A stretch of 64,000 nt of DNA from an uncultured Paracoccaceae bacterium (GTDB taxonomy: Bacteria > Pseudomonadota > Alphaproteobacteria > Rhodobacterales > Rhodobacteraceae): the NCBI GenBank assembly GCA_947501355.1, contig CANMVA010000001.1, positions 434,001 to 498,000 of the forward strand, given 5' to 3'. The position numbers and the translations under genes are program-made. The first letter of the stretch is position 1, and each line of letters begins with the position of its first letter. The notes under the pieces are model-generated. The model had not been told where the DNA came from. It saw only the letters and a program-made list of their open reading frames with translations, and did no database searches. Below, piece after piece: positions 16,561 through 25,574 of the stretch.

Positions 16561-19117
16561 GACAGACCCAAACCAGCAACAGCAAGACTACGATCTCACC
16601 AATTGCGACCGCGAACCGATCCATATTCTTGGGCGTGTCCAAAGCTATGGTTGTTTGATCGCTCTCTCAGCAGACTGGATGGTGACATATGCTTCAGAGA
16701 ACTGTGGCACCCTCCTAGGGCTCGACGCCCAAAGCATCGTTGGGTCACGGTTTACGGATATCTTCCCTCAGGAAACGGTCCACCAACTGCGGACGAAGAT
16801 GCAGGTGCTCAGCTATCAAACGGGTGCAGCACGTGTCTTCGCATATCCTGCTTTGGAGGATGAGCGGCTTTTTGACGTCTCAATCAGCCAAAGTGACCAC
16901 AACATGATCTTCGAGTTTGAGCCCCGCGAAGCCGGGACACAGAACGATCAAGATCGGTCAACGGTGCGCGCTTTGATCGGTCGGGTAAAGCGGCACGACA
17001 CTATCGAGGACATGTCTCGCGAAGCCGTTCGTGCGGTGAAGATGCTCTCCGGGTTCGACCGGGTTATGGTCTATAGGTTCAATGAAGATGACAGCGGCAC
17101 CGTAATCGCTGAGGTTACTGAACCTGATCAGGAACCTTTTCTAGGTTTGCGCTACCCAGCGAGCGACATTCCAAAGCAGGCGCGAGCATTGTATCTCCGG
17201 AGCCCATTGCGGATCATCTCGGACGTGGATGCAGAGACCTACGCGATACACCCGGCTCTTGATCCAAATGGTCAGCCGCTCGATCTTTCCTTGGCGGTGA
17301 CGCGTTCGGTCTCACCAATCCACCTTGAGTATATGCGCAACATGGGCGTCGCCGCCTCGATGTCAGTGTCGATCATCAGAAATGGCAAGCTTTGGGGGCT
17401 GTTTGCGTGCCACCACCAGACGGCCAAACACATCAGCTATGAGACCCGCAGCGAGATCGAGCTCTTCTCGGAGCTCTTCAACTATCAGCTCGCGCAGGTC
17501 GAACTGACAGCCGAACTGGCCGAGCTTGATCTCGCGCGGTCTTTGCACGACCGGTTGATGACGCAGCTGTCTGGCGGCAAATCTATGTCGGAAGCCTTCG
17601 ACGTCCTCTCTGAGAACATCAAGGAGGTCATCCCGTTCGATGGCGCTGCTGTCTTCACAGATGGAGACTACAAGTCAGCCGGTTCCGCACCCACCAAAGA
17701 AGAATTCATGGGTCTCGCGCGGTTCCTGAACACCACACCCTCGGGACAAGTCTATCAGACCCATGCGCTTTCATCGCGCTATCCCGCGGCTGAGAGCTTC
17801 GGCGATCGGGTCGCCGGTATTCTGGCCCTTCCAGTATCTCGTACACCTCGGGATTATCTGGTTCTGTTCCGTCGCGAGATCGCATCATCGGTGAAGTGGG
17901 CGGGGAACCCCGAAAAACCCGTCGAGCTTGGTCCGAACGGTGTCCGGCTAACCCCGCGTAAAAGCTTTGACGCCTGGCAAGAGGTCGTGCGCGGACAATC
18001 CGCGCCCTGGCGCGGTTCAGAGCTCCGTGCCGCTGACGCCCTGCGCGCGACACTGCTCGAAGTCGTGTTGAAGATGGCCGACGAGCGGAACGCAGCACGC
18101 AAACAGGCGCAGGATCAACAAGAGCTCTTGGTCGCGGAGTTAAACCACCGTGTTCGGAACATCCTAAACCTTATTCGTGGATTGGTATCCCAGGGTCAGG
18201 AAGATGCGAAGTCGCTAGACGACTACCGGTCCGTTCTGGAAGATCGCATTTTTGCCCTGGCGCGCGCGCATGACCAGTTGACACAGACAGAGTGGAATTG
18301 GGTATCGTTCCGCTCCTTGGTCGAAACCGAGGTAAAAGCGTTCCTGACATCGAAAGCCTCACGAGTGAACATCACCGGCGATGAGATTGATCTGTCGCCC
18401 ACAGCGTTCTCGACGCTCGCCCTGGTGATCCACGAGCTCGTTACAAATTCGGCCAAGTACGGGGCGCTTAATGACTCGTCGGGCTCCGTCTCGCTTGATG
18501 TTAGACTGCAGCCTGATGGGGTCGCTAAGCTCTCCTGGAGAGAAGAAAATGGGCCCCCTGTGCAGGCGCCAAAGAGGCGTGGTTTCGGGACGACGATCAT
18601 CGAGCGCTCCATTCCCTTCGAGCTGAAAGGCCAGGCAGACACGCGATACCGCATGACAGGGTTCGAGGCAGATTTCGTCCTGCCATCTGCCCATGTTCGG
18701 AAGGCAGAGTTGACGGTCGTTAAGTTGGGAGATGACGCGACGAGAAAAGCTTCTGATGTGCGTCTCGAAGGTCAATGCCTTGTGCTTGAGGACAATATGG
18801 TCATCGCACTGGATGCAGCGGATATGCTGTCGGATTTAGGTGCCGAACATGTCAGCACGGCAAGTTCGGTCGCCGATGCGCTTACACTGCTTGGGAAAAG
18901 AGAAATCTCGTTAGCACTGTTGGACATCAACCTAGGCGATGAGACGTCGCTCCCTGTGATCGAGAAATGTTTGAAGTTAGGCATCCCCACGATCCTTGCG
19001 ACGGGGTACGGCGCGAACTCTGCCGTCGTTGAGCGGTTTCCAGAAGTTCCGGTGCTCAACAAACCATACAGCTCAGACAGCCTCAAGCAGGTTGCTGCGA
19101 AAGCCCTTGATATCTAG
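16553..19117 (+). CDS. bphP: Bacteriophytochrome with HWE histidine kinase and C-terminal receiver
   Basis: The 854-residue protein has a PAS domain with the biliverdin-attaching Cys18 (TNCDREPIHILGRVQ), a GAF domain with YPASDIP at 201-207, and a PHY domain with the tongue motif PRKSF at 468-472. The kinase is of the HWE type: His532 in AELNHRVRN, HELVTNSAKYGALND as the N box, and SWREENG as the W-x-E signature. A receiver domain follows (Asp791 in LALLDINLGD). The ATG at 16553 overlaps the bphO end and follows AAGGAG. It should sense red/far-red light. No output gene is adjacent, so its target is unknown. The internal receiver makes it a hybrid kinase. Confidence 0.93.
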   Translation: MPETDPNQQQQDYDLTNCDREPIHILGRVQSYGCLIALSADWMVTYASENCGTLLGLDAQSIVGSRFTDIFPQETVHQLRTKMQVLSYQTGAARVFAYPALEDERLFDVSISQSDHNMIFEFEPREAGTQNDQDRSTVRALIGRVKRHDTIEDMSREAVRAVKMLSGFDRVMVYRFNEDDSGTVIAEVTEPDQEPFLGLRYPASDIPKQARALYLRSPLRIISDVDAETYAIHPALDPNGQPLDLSLAVTRSVSPIHLEYMRNMGVAASMSVSIIRNGKLWGLFACHHQTAKHISYETRSEIELFSELFNYQLAQVELTAELAELDLARSLHDRLMTQLSGGKSMSEAFDVLSENIKEVIPFDGAAVFTDGDYKSAGSAPTKEEFMGLARFLNTTPSGQVYQTHALSSRYPAAESFGDRVAGILALPVSRTPRDYLVLFRREIASSVKWAGNPEKPVELGPNGVRLTPRKSFDAWQEVVRGQSAPWRGSELRAADALRATLLEVVLKMADERNAARKQAQDQQELLVAELNHRVRNILNLIRGLVSQGQEDAKSLDDYRSVLEDRIFALARAHDQLTQTEWNWVSFRSLVETEVKAFLTSKASRVNITGDEIDLSPTAFSTLALVIHELVTNSAKYGALNDSSGSVSLDVRLQPDGVAKLSWREENGPPVQAPKRRGFGTTIIERSIPFELKGQADTRYRMTGFEADFVLPSAHVRKAELTVVKLGDDATRKASDVRLEGQCLVLEDNMVIALDAADMLSDLGAEHVSTASSVADALTLLGKREISLALLDINLGDETSLPVIEKCLKLGIPTILATGYGANSAVVERFPEVPVLNKPYSSDSLKQVAAKALDI

Positions 19118-19330
19118 TCTTCACCTCAAGGACTCTGGTCGCTATTTCAGGCTCGCCGCGACCAGGTTCTTGATCTGCATGGCCTTCATGCCTGCGGCAC
19201 GCGGACCCTATTGTCCGCACGCGCGACCGTTTCAAACCAGATAGGCTTCCTGGAAAGCAGACCTTGGCGCAGCCGCAGCGAATGCGCGCTTTGTCCGCGA
19301 TTAAGTCGTTCCCTTCTAACAAGATCGATC

Positions 19331-19404
19331 GAGGGCAGCGAATGTCTGGAAAGCGGGCTGCAAAGGCAGCGTTGGTCGTTGCAGGTCAACAGCAGCAATG
19401 GGCC
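19331..19404. repeat. Dispersed degenerate intergenic repeat, second type
   Basis: The pattern GCAGCGAATGTC, then AAGCGGGCTGC, then GCAATGGGCC recurs at 30051-30125 in the same order. It lies between bphP and the decayed recombinase copy 2, next to a terminator. The function is unknown. Confidence 0.45.
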
Positions 19405-19425
19405 GTCCTTGAAGACGGCCCTTTT
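19400..19425 (+). terminator. Rho-independent terminator downstream of bphP
   Basis: An eight-base-pair perfect stem GGGCCGTC/GACGGCCC with a CTTGAA loop is followed by TTTTC. It is about 280 bases past the bphP stop and ends just before the recombinase copy 2 stop codon on the other strand, so it could serve both directions. Confidence 0.65.
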
Positions 19426-19427
19426 CA

Positions 19428-20060
19428 CTAGATCTCTATAGCCTCAGCTATCGCTAGCGCGTCCTCCAACTCGACGCCTAGATACCGGACGGTGCTATCC
19501 ATCTTGGTGTGGCCCAGCAACAGTTGAACCGCCCGCAAGTTGCCAGTCTTCTTGTAGATCTGGGTCACCTTTGTTCGCCTCATCGAATGCGTGCCATATG
19601 CGCTCGCCTACAGACCGATAGATGTGACCCAATCGCGGACGATCCGCGCATACTGGCGTGTCGAGATATGCAGGCGTTCGTGTAAGCGGCCAGGCCAAAG
19701 GTACTCGGAACCAATCATCAGTTCGTCTTCCATCCAGTTCTCGACCGAGGCTCGAGTGCCTTCTGAAATCTCGAAACGCACCGATTTCTGGGTTTTGCTT
19801 TGCAGAACGGAAGCGCGCTCTTTCATTTGGCCCGACGCCATGACATCTACGACTTTCATCTTCACCAGGTCACAGCTGCACAGCTTGCTGTCAATCGCCA
19901 TATTGAAGAGTGTGAGGTCGCGATGGTTTTCTGCCAATTCAAGTCGAACTCGGATTGTCCAGACATGCTTTGGCTTCAACGGCCGTTTCTGACCGACAAT
20001 GCGGCCCTTGTTCCATGCGGGGCAAATTGCTCGAGTAGCTGGTAAGTTTCGTGCTTCCAT
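19428..20060 (-). pseudogene. Tyrosine recombinase/integrase with internal stop (copy 2)
   Basis: The frame begins at the ATG at 20058-20060 and runs 211 codons to TAG 19428-19430, interrupted by an in-frame TAG at 19608-19610. The rest is intact in the same frame: THSMRRTKV (HxxR), LLLGHTKMDSTVRYLG (catalytic His and the nucleophilic Tyr) and an acidic end. At the place of the first catalytic Arg it reads KLCSCDL, where KLRGCDL is expected from the family (recalled, not searched). It is therefore dead by two changes. It shares a 59-bp perfect upstream repeat and about three quarters protein identity with 599-1232, with the same orientation. Confidence 0.8.
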
Positions 20061-20113
20061 GACTGATCCTCCGATCCGCCATGCCCTCCCACAACGACAA
20101 CCCGACGTTGACG
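20055..20113. repeat. 59-bp perfect direct repeat upstream of recombinase copy 2
   Basis: Identical to 1227-1285; see that entry. The flanking DNA beyond 20113 is unrelated between the two loci, which marks a clear edge of homology. Confidence 0.85.
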
Positions 20114-20419
20114 AGGAATCATATCACGGGATTACTTCGTTGCGTCCAGGGTCGGCAGAGAGCCCAAGGCGGTAATTGCTATTTCTTGCTGCCGGCGCTC
20201 TCAGCAAGAAAATCGCAGCAATTGCATCATCTTCAGCGCCACCATACGGCGTGATGGGCACCCATTTGTTCGGGATGCAGCGAACCTGTCAACGGCAATC
20301 TGCAGGTCGCAGATGAAGTGGACATTCGCGCTGCTAAACAGAACGTCCGCAATTTGTACTCCGAGCCGACAACACCGGTCCTAGACGCAATTATGTCCAA
20401 TGTAAGACACTGGAAATGC
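20114..20419. other. Intergenic interval
   Basis: There is no gene in these 306 bases. A short inverted repeat-like stretch (TTGCTGCCGGCG and CTCAGCAAGAAAATCGCAGCAA) lies near 20185-20225. It is between the recombinase relic and the NTF2-like gene. Confidence 0.4.
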
Positions 20420-20809
20420 TTAGTCGCTGCCCGCCTGCAGTGCATAGGCTTGTGCATCAAACCAGCCTCTCGAGGATAGCACCTGCAGATCGCTAGTTAA
20501 ATCCCATTCTTCCCAGCCATGAATTTTGAGCGGGCGGTGGGTCGTCGCGTCATGTCCCGTGAACGTCCACAGGAACAATACGTGTTTGTCAGAGATACGA
20601 ACATCATCACATGTCAACGACAGGTCTGGGACATCGGAAAAGAACCCTGCCGCCATGTCGCGCACACGTGCGCGCCCAGACCAAGGCTCGCCTCTGTTGA
20701 TAACGATCTCGCCGTCCTCTGCCAAAAATGACGCGACGGCCTCTGCCGACTTTGAATTCCATGCTTTCGCGTAGTTCTGCGCGATCTGGGCGATTTTCAT
20801 TGTAGTCAT
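20420..20809 (-). CDS. SnoaL/NTF2-like protein
   Basis: The 129-residue protein starts at the ATG at 20807-20809, preceded by CGGAGATCTCT. It begins with an alpha helix (IAQIAQNYAKAWNSKSAEAV), then SFLAEDGEIVINRGEPWSGR and VRDMAAGFFSDVPDLSLTCD, typical of the SnoaL-like branch of the NTF2 fold, which forms cone-shaped pockets used by isomerases, dehydratases or simply binding proteins. FDAQAYALQAG closes the domain. It is divergent from the winged-helix/hydrolase gene 96 bases away and is a likely target or partner. The substrate is unknown. Confidence 0.8.
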   Translation of the reverse strand: MTTMKIAQIAQNYAKAWNSKSAEAVASFLAEDGEIVINRGEPWSGRARVRDMAAGFFSDVPDLSLTCDDVRISDKHVLFLWTFTGHDATTHRPLKIHGWEEWDLTSDLQVLSSRGWFDAQAYALQAGSD

Positions 20810-20905
20810 AGAGATCTCCGTTGGTTCATTGGATGACACCCCATCTTTGCGTGCAAAGCGCAATCACGCTTGAGAGAACCTTGAGGAAACGCTTAAGACT
20901 ATCCT

Positions 20906-22339
20906 GTGGTTTATTTAAATGACGAAGCGAACAATGGACGTGAGGCGCAACGCTATCGATTTGACGACCTGACTCTGGACGTCAAACAGTACACACTGGT
21001 TAAGTCTGGAGTGCCTGTCTCAATCGAGTCCAAGGTCTTTGACCTCTTGCACCTTTTGCTCAAGCACGCAGGCGACCTGGTCAGCCATGACCAAATGATT
21101 TCCGAGGTCTGGCAAGGTCGTATCGTGTCGGACTCGGCGGTCAGCGCTTGTATCTCGGCGGTGCGGCGCGCCGTTGGTGACGATGGGCAGACGCAAGCGA
21201 TTATTCGGACTGTTGCGCGACGTGGATTCACTTTTTGTGCGCCTGTCGAAGTCGATCAACCGCGCACGTCGAACCCGCTTTCGGCGCTCTCTCCGAGGAT
21301 CCAATTCATACAAAACCACGAGCAAAAAAACCGTGCCTATTCCGTCGCAGGCTCAGGTCCGCCAATACTTTTTACAACATTTGGCGGGACAAGCATTGAA
21401 GCCGACTGGGCATCTCCGTTCTTTAGGCCGTTGTTTGATGCCATCTGCGCGAAAAACAAACTTCTCCGTTTTGATCAGATCGGAAGCGGTCACTCGGACC
21501 ACGAAATGGGTTCGGTGAGTGTTGCGACCATAGCAAACGACATGTTGCGTGCAGCCGACGCCGCCGGGTTCGACCGTTTTGCCGTCTTTAGCCAGTCAGG
21601 ATCAGCGATGTCCGCCGTTCACCTGGCGGCGCACCACCCGGACCGCGTGAAAGCCATGGTACTGAACGGTGGATATGCTGAGGGACGCGATCTGCGCCCA
21701 GATGCGAGCGGCACACAGGAAATGTTTAGCGTGATTTCTGAAGCATGGGACAAACCTGACAGTAGTTTCTTGTTGGCTTACTCCCTGTTGTATTTCCCAG
21801 AAGGTCAGCTGGATCTTGCCAAAGATATTGTGGAAATCATGAATGCGTCCTGTCCTGCGGAAAACATGCTCAGGATACGCGCCGCGCTCAATACGGAATC
21901 TGTAGTGGATTTACTTCCGAGGGTGGCATGCCCAACTCTGGTCATTCACGCGCGCAACGACTCGATCCATCCGTTGGAGCAAGCGCGAAAACTCGCAGCA
22001 GGCATTCCAAACTCAGAGCTTCTCGTGCTTGATACCTCTAATCATGTTCCGATGCCGAACAGTCCGGGTTGGGATGCGTTTTTTGAAAACAACAGTCGAG
22101 TTTTTGAACACCTAAATGGGCCGTCGCGCCAATGTTGCATTGTTTTTTGTTGCTCGATTGTTGACGGCGGATACAGCTGCCCCAACCAACGCCAAAGCAG
22201 ACCATCATGCATGCCGCAGCAACGAACACCTCGGGCTCAGATCGGCCGAGTGCGCATGCAGCACGTTGCGGTTGGTCAGCTTCTGACAGCAGCCATTGCC
22301 AAGGACGATACAATCTCATTGCCAGCATGGTGCTGGTGA
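20906..22339 (+). CDS. CadC-like winged-helix domain fused to alpha/beta hydrolase
   Basis: The protein has up to 477 residues. Residues 16-115 form an OmpR/CadC-type winged helix (FDDLTLDVKQYTLVKSG, KVFDLLHLLLKHAGDLVS, VSACISAVRRAVGDD, TVARRGFTF). Residues about 130-405 form an alpha/beta hydrolase with likely nucleophile Ser231 (FSQSGSAMS), acid Asp352 (HARNDSIHP) and His380 (TSNHVPMP). No membrane segment separates the domains. The only fitting start is GTG at 20906, without a good ribosome site. Residues after about 408 (CCIVFCCSIVDGG and onward) do not resemble a hydrolase end and run into the following noncoding repeat-like DNA. The natural stop was probably lost. It may be a regulator that responds to a small ester or lactone, which is a guess. 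Confidence 0.78.
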   Translation: MVYLNDEANNGREAQRYRFDDLTLDVKQYTLVKSGVPVSIESKVFDLLHLLLKHAGDLVSHDQMISEVWQGRIVSDSAVSACISAVRRAVGDDGQTQAIIRTVARRGFTFCAPVEVDQPRTSNPLSALSPRIQFIQNHEQKNRAYSVAGSGPPILFTTFGGTSIEADWASPFFRPLFDAICAKNKLLRFDQIGSGHSDHEMGSVSVATIANDMLRAADAAGFDRFAVFSQSGSAMSAVHLAAHHPDRVKAMVLNGGYAEGRDLRPDASGTQEMFSVISEAWDKPDSSFLLAYSLLYFPEGQLDLAKDIVEIMNASCPAENMLRIRAALNTESVVDLLPRVACPTLVIHARNDSIHPLEQARKLAAGIPNSELLVLDTSNHVPMPNSPGWDAFFENNSRVFEHLNGPSRQCCIVFCCSIVDGGYSCPNQRQSRPSCMPQQRTPRAQIGRVRMQHVAVGQLLTAAIAKDDTISLPAWCW

Positions 22340-22752
22340 CTGGGTTTGGAGGGAAGAACGGAGCGCAAATTTTGCCACGAATTCAACTTCCGGCAACAAC
22401 TCTGCAACGCAGAGTCTGGAACAAGGGGCGGAAAGGACCTGCCAGCCAGTCCGCGCCGCCCAAGGCTGTGACGAGGCAATCCAGCCACGTTCGGATCCGA
22501 TCATTGACCATCGCAAATCGCGCGGCCTGCCAGCTTTTGTCGGCTTCGAAAATCTTCACACAGTCGTGCCAAGCGACAGACGGCTGACCAAGCCAAGTCA
22601 CCTCACTGAAAGCCAAGAAGTCTTCGGCGCGTAAGGCGATTTGGAAGATTTGGAAGGATTAGGATCAATTAACGGACGGATTAAGGAGTTATCTGAGTTG
22701 GATGCGCAATGCTCTGAGGGAAAGGCACGAAACACTATGAGGGCTTCTCAGT
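22340..22752. other. Intergenic interval
   Basis: No supportable gene is seen. Several short open frames on both strands lack ribosome sites and protein-like composition. The stretch is probably eroded repeat or gene debris. Confidence 0.4.
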
Positions 22753-22947
22753 ATGGCAAACATTGCGAACAACGCATCCCAAATCACCAAAAGACGAGTT
22801 CTTCGCTTGTGTTTCGTCAAGCTATTGACTGCGTTCAAACGAGCCGGCAACAATAATGCGGAACATAGCCGCGATCCACGCGTTTCAGACGCCCTACGTG
22901 AAAAAGCCAGGGCTGACGTTGATCACCTTTTGCACCACCTCCGCTAA
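22753..22947 (+). CDS. Possible small protein, 64 residues
   Basis: The frame starts at the ATG at 22753, nine bases after GAGGG, and ends four bases inside the 3' end of the convergent regulator gene. The product is basic in the middle (KRRVLRLCFVKLLTAFKRAG) and has a plausible helical end (VSDALREKARADVDHLLHHL). I do not recognise it. It may be a real small gene or a relic of a larger one, since the tail looks more protein-like than the start. Confidence 0.3.
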   Translation: MANIANNASQITKRRVLRLCFVKLLTAFKRAGNNNAEHSRDPRVSDALREKARADVDHLLHHLR

Positions 22948-24455
22948 TCTGGAAATCCAATTTCCCGCAACGCAGATTGCATAACTTCAATGTAAAGCGC
23001 ACTACGCACCGGCCGGGTCTTCATCAAGGTTTCAACGGTCATGTCGGGAACTTTGCGTCGGAACCATTCCGCAGTGCGAATCGCGTCTGCTTTGCGACCA
23101 AGCAACCAATAACAACCGATCAAATTAAGCTGGTTCGTTGCAAATTCGGGGTATTCGGTCATCGCCCTTTCGAAAAACGCTACAGCGCGTTCGGGATTGT
23201 TTGCCTGAAAATGGGCCAGACCAATACCACTATTAATCACTCCGATATGTGGATGTAGCGGGCTTAAGCGTTTTGCGCGCTCAAGGTGTTCGATGGCTTC
23301 AGAATTGTTATCGAGGTAGTTGTGAACCCACCCAAGGAGCATTTCTGTCGTACCTGAATTTGGGTTAAGCCGCGCAGCACGGTTAAGCGCTGTCAGACCT
23401 TCCTGATATTGAAAACAAATGTACGCGATGAAGTGCCCTGCATAGCTGAGGGCCAGAGCATCATCGGTGTCACTATCAAAGACAAACCGCGCATGTCGAA
23501 CCCCTTGACGCGCCTGATCAAGCGTCCACCAGCGGGTCGCAAAGGCAGATGTATGTGCGTATGCAACCAAGGCATGGGCATGGATGTAGTCAGAGTCCAA
23601 AGCTTGCCTGAGCAGGTCCAGGCCAGTTTCCAATGCGTTTGGCGCATGAAGTTTCAAAACAAGCGGTAAGGCGCGCAAGCATAAATCGTAGGCTTCCAGA
23701 CTATCGGTTGGCTTCGATTTGGCCCAATCGACTTCGGCAAATTGGAGTTTTGGTTCCAAGGCACCAGCGACCTGCTCTGCGACCTTGTCCTGCAGGTCGA
23801 AAATATCGTTCACAATGCCATCGAACCGCTCGCTCCAGATCGTGTGACCGCTCTCTGCTTCGACCAATTGGGTAAATATTCTTAGCTTTTCCTGTGAAGC
23901 CTGAATTGAGCCTTCCAAAATGTAGCGCACCCCAACTTCGCGTCCGACCTCTGCAAGATCAACAGAGCGTCCTTTGTAGGCAAAACTTGTTGTCGTTGAG
24001 ATGAGGAAAATCCTAGAGAGACGTCCAAGTGCAGTACTGATTTCCTGAACCATGCCGTCGACAAGATAATCGCGCTCTGTGCTCCCCGTCATGTTTGTGA
24101 ACGGCAAAACAACAAGTGAGGGTTTTGTTGGAAGTGCCGGCCCCGCCGGGAGCACTTGGCCTTTCGATGGCGCCAAACTCAGACTGTACCCCACACCGGG
24201 CACAGTCTTGATTGCTCGCTTGCCCAGGGCTTTGCGAAGGGCTGAAATCTGAACGGAGAGGTTTCCCTCTTCAACGATCCGACCATCCCAAACCGACTCC
24301 AACAGTTCGGTTTTTGAAACGACCCGGCCGGAATTCATGTGCAAATAGGCCAACACATCAAAAGCCCGGGCACCTAAATCTAAGTCGTGACCATCAAGCC
24401 GTGCAATGCGGTCTCCTTCAATAACCTCTAAGTTCAAGCTGTTCATCTCATCCAT
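22944..24455 (-). CDS. CadC-like winged-helix regulator with TolB-like and TPR regions
   Basis: The 503-residue protein has a winged helix at residues 5-95 (ARAFDVLAYLHMNSGRVVS, LLESVWDGRIVEEGNLSVQI, KTVPGVGYSLS). A TolB-like N-domain motif follows (SLVVLPFTNMTGSTERDYL, then DGMVQEISTALGRL) at about 110-230. Tetratricopeptide-type helices fill residues 260-480. There is no kinase or cyclase domain and no membrane segment. This architecture is common in alphaproteobacterial regulators near transport or metabolic genes. ATG at 24453-24455 is used; the ATG at 24444-24446 is also possible. It starts 11 bases after the upstream acetyltransferase, so it seems to be the last gene of the minus-strand cluster from 27357. 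Confidence 0.85.
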   Translation of the reverse strand: MDEMNSLNLEVIEGDRIARLDGHDLDLGARAFDVLAYLHMNSGRVVSKTELLESVWDGRIVEEGNLSVQISALRKALGKRAIKTVPGVGYSLSLAPSKGQVLPAGPALPTKPSLVVLPFTNMTGSTERDYLVDGMVQEISTALGRLSRIFLISTTTSFAYKGRSVDLAEVGREVGVRYILEGSIQASQEKLRIFTQLVEAESGHTIWSERFDGIVNDIFDLQDKVAEQVAGALEPKLQFAEVDWAKSKPTDSLEAYDLCLRALPLVLKLHAPNALETGLDLLRQALDSDYIHAHALVAYAHTSAFATRWWTLDQARQGVRHARFVFDSDTDDALALSYAGHFIAYICFQYQEGLTALNRAARLNPNSGTTEMLLGWVHNYLDNNSEAIEHLERAKRLSPLHPHIGVINSGIGLAHFQANNPERAVAFFERAMTEYPEFATNQLNLIGCYWLLGRKADAIRTAEWFRRKVPDMTVETLMKTRPVRSALYIEVMQSALREIGFPD

Positions 24456-24466
24456 TCGCCCGCTTG

Positions 24467-24997
24467 TTACTCTGCAAGCGACCGTTCCATGAAGTACACA
24501 TAGGGTTCCCATTCCACGGGAAAGTCAGAAGGATGTGGTATACTTGCGAACCCGGCAGCTTCATACATCCCTTTTGCGTGCCTTAGAAACACAGCAGATG
24601 AAAACACTACTTTTTCATAACCATCAGCGCGCATTTGATCGAACATCTTTTCCAAAAGGCGTCGCCCAATGCCATGTCCGCGCCCGTTTTCGGCTACAAA
24701 CATGCGGTTGAACTCTGCCACACCGGCGCTTTGCTGATTGTACATGACACAGCCGACCGCCTCGCTGTCGATAGAGGCGAGAAACATTCCACCTTCTGGC
24801 CTTTGATGCAGATTAGGTAAATCGTCGACGATTTTCCTAAAGTGATCCGGGTCCATGGGGTTGCCGTTAATAGGCCATTCAGGGGGATAATTATCCCAGT
24901 GCCAATCCAACCATTGAAGACACAGACCTCTGACCTGGTCGATATCCTCCGGGTCTGACACCAGTCGTATTGATACGGTCATGGGCTTTCCAGTCAT
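24467..24997 (-). CDS. GNAT family N-acetyltransferase
   Basis: The 176-residue protein has the N-terminal strand and helices (IRLVSDPEDIDQVRGLCLQW), a central hairpin ending in VGCVMYN, and motif A FNRMFVAENGRGHGIGRRLL (the R-G-x-G-x-G/A acetyl-CoA loop). The C-terminal part is FSSAVFLRHAKGMYEAAGF, with the conserved YEAAGF. Start ATG at 24997; an alternative in-frame ATG at 24982 lies just after a GGAAAG-type ribosome site. It is five bases downstream of the next acetyltransferase gene, in one operon with it. The substrate is unknown. Confidence 0.85.
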   Translation of the reverse strand: MTGKPMTVSIRLVSDPEDIDQVRGLCLQWLDWHWDNYPPEWPINGNPMDPDHFRKIVDDLPNLHQRPEGGMFLASIDSEAVGCVMYNQQSAGVAEFNRMFVAENGRGHGIGRRLLEKMFDQMRADGYEKVVFSSAVFLRHAKGMYEAAGFASIPHPSDFPVEWEPYVYFMERSLAE

Positions 24998-25002
24998 TCA
25001 GG

Positions 25003-25574
25003 TTATGCGGTGTCCTGCCGATCAATGTCGCTGAGGTCCTTTGCATAAAAGTGCATCTGGTCGCGCAACATTGCTTGATCGCGGTAGGTTGTGGTCTCAA
25101 TTGGCTGATTCAGTTCTTCAAAGCCGAGACGGGAATAGAGCTTTCGCATCTCAACGTTTGACGTCAGCGTATCGGCAACAAGCCGTGTCAGGCCCATGGC
25201 TCTGGCGATCCTTTCTCGCTCAACCACCAACACCTTCCCAAGCCCGGATCCGCGCATCGAAGGCCGAACATAGAGGCGCTTCATCTCGCCAGTTTTGCAG
25301 TCAAAACGCTTCATCATAGCGCAGCCAACAACAGACGCAGCTTCGTTTCGTGCAATCAGAAGACAGCCATCTGGCGGTAAGTAGCCGGATGAATTGTCCC
25401 AGAATTCCTCAATCGCGCTTGCCGGTGCTTCCGATGGCAGAACATGGCCAATCTCTGCCATGCGCTTACGATGGTAGCGTAGTATTCGAACAATATAGGC
25501 TCAAGAACCGATCGCGGCGGTACGCTTTCGCAGGCTTCGATATGAAACCGGGGTGTCTTGTGTTGGCTAATCAT
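25003..25574 (-). pseudogene. GNAT family N-acetyltransferase split by a one-base frameshift
   Basis: The 152-codon frame from 25461 encodes the central and C-terminal parts of a GNAT enzyme (MKRLYVRPSMRGSGLGKVLV is motif A, and MRKLYSRLGFEE its end). The N-terminal part is in another frame, opening with an ATG at 25572-25574 that overlaps the stop of the cupin gene (ATGATTAG). It encodes RFHIEACESVPPRSVLEPIL and continues FEYYATIVSA up to about 25462. Joining the two with one extra base gives a normal GNAT. Either it is a fresh pseudogene, or a sequence error, or the short downstream frame (start ATG 25461) is still made. Confidence 0.65.

Noticed and set aside
25440-25480. Programmed ribosomal frameshift in the split GNAT gene
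   Set aside because: There is no slippery heptamer or downstream structure; simple mutation or sequence error is more likely.
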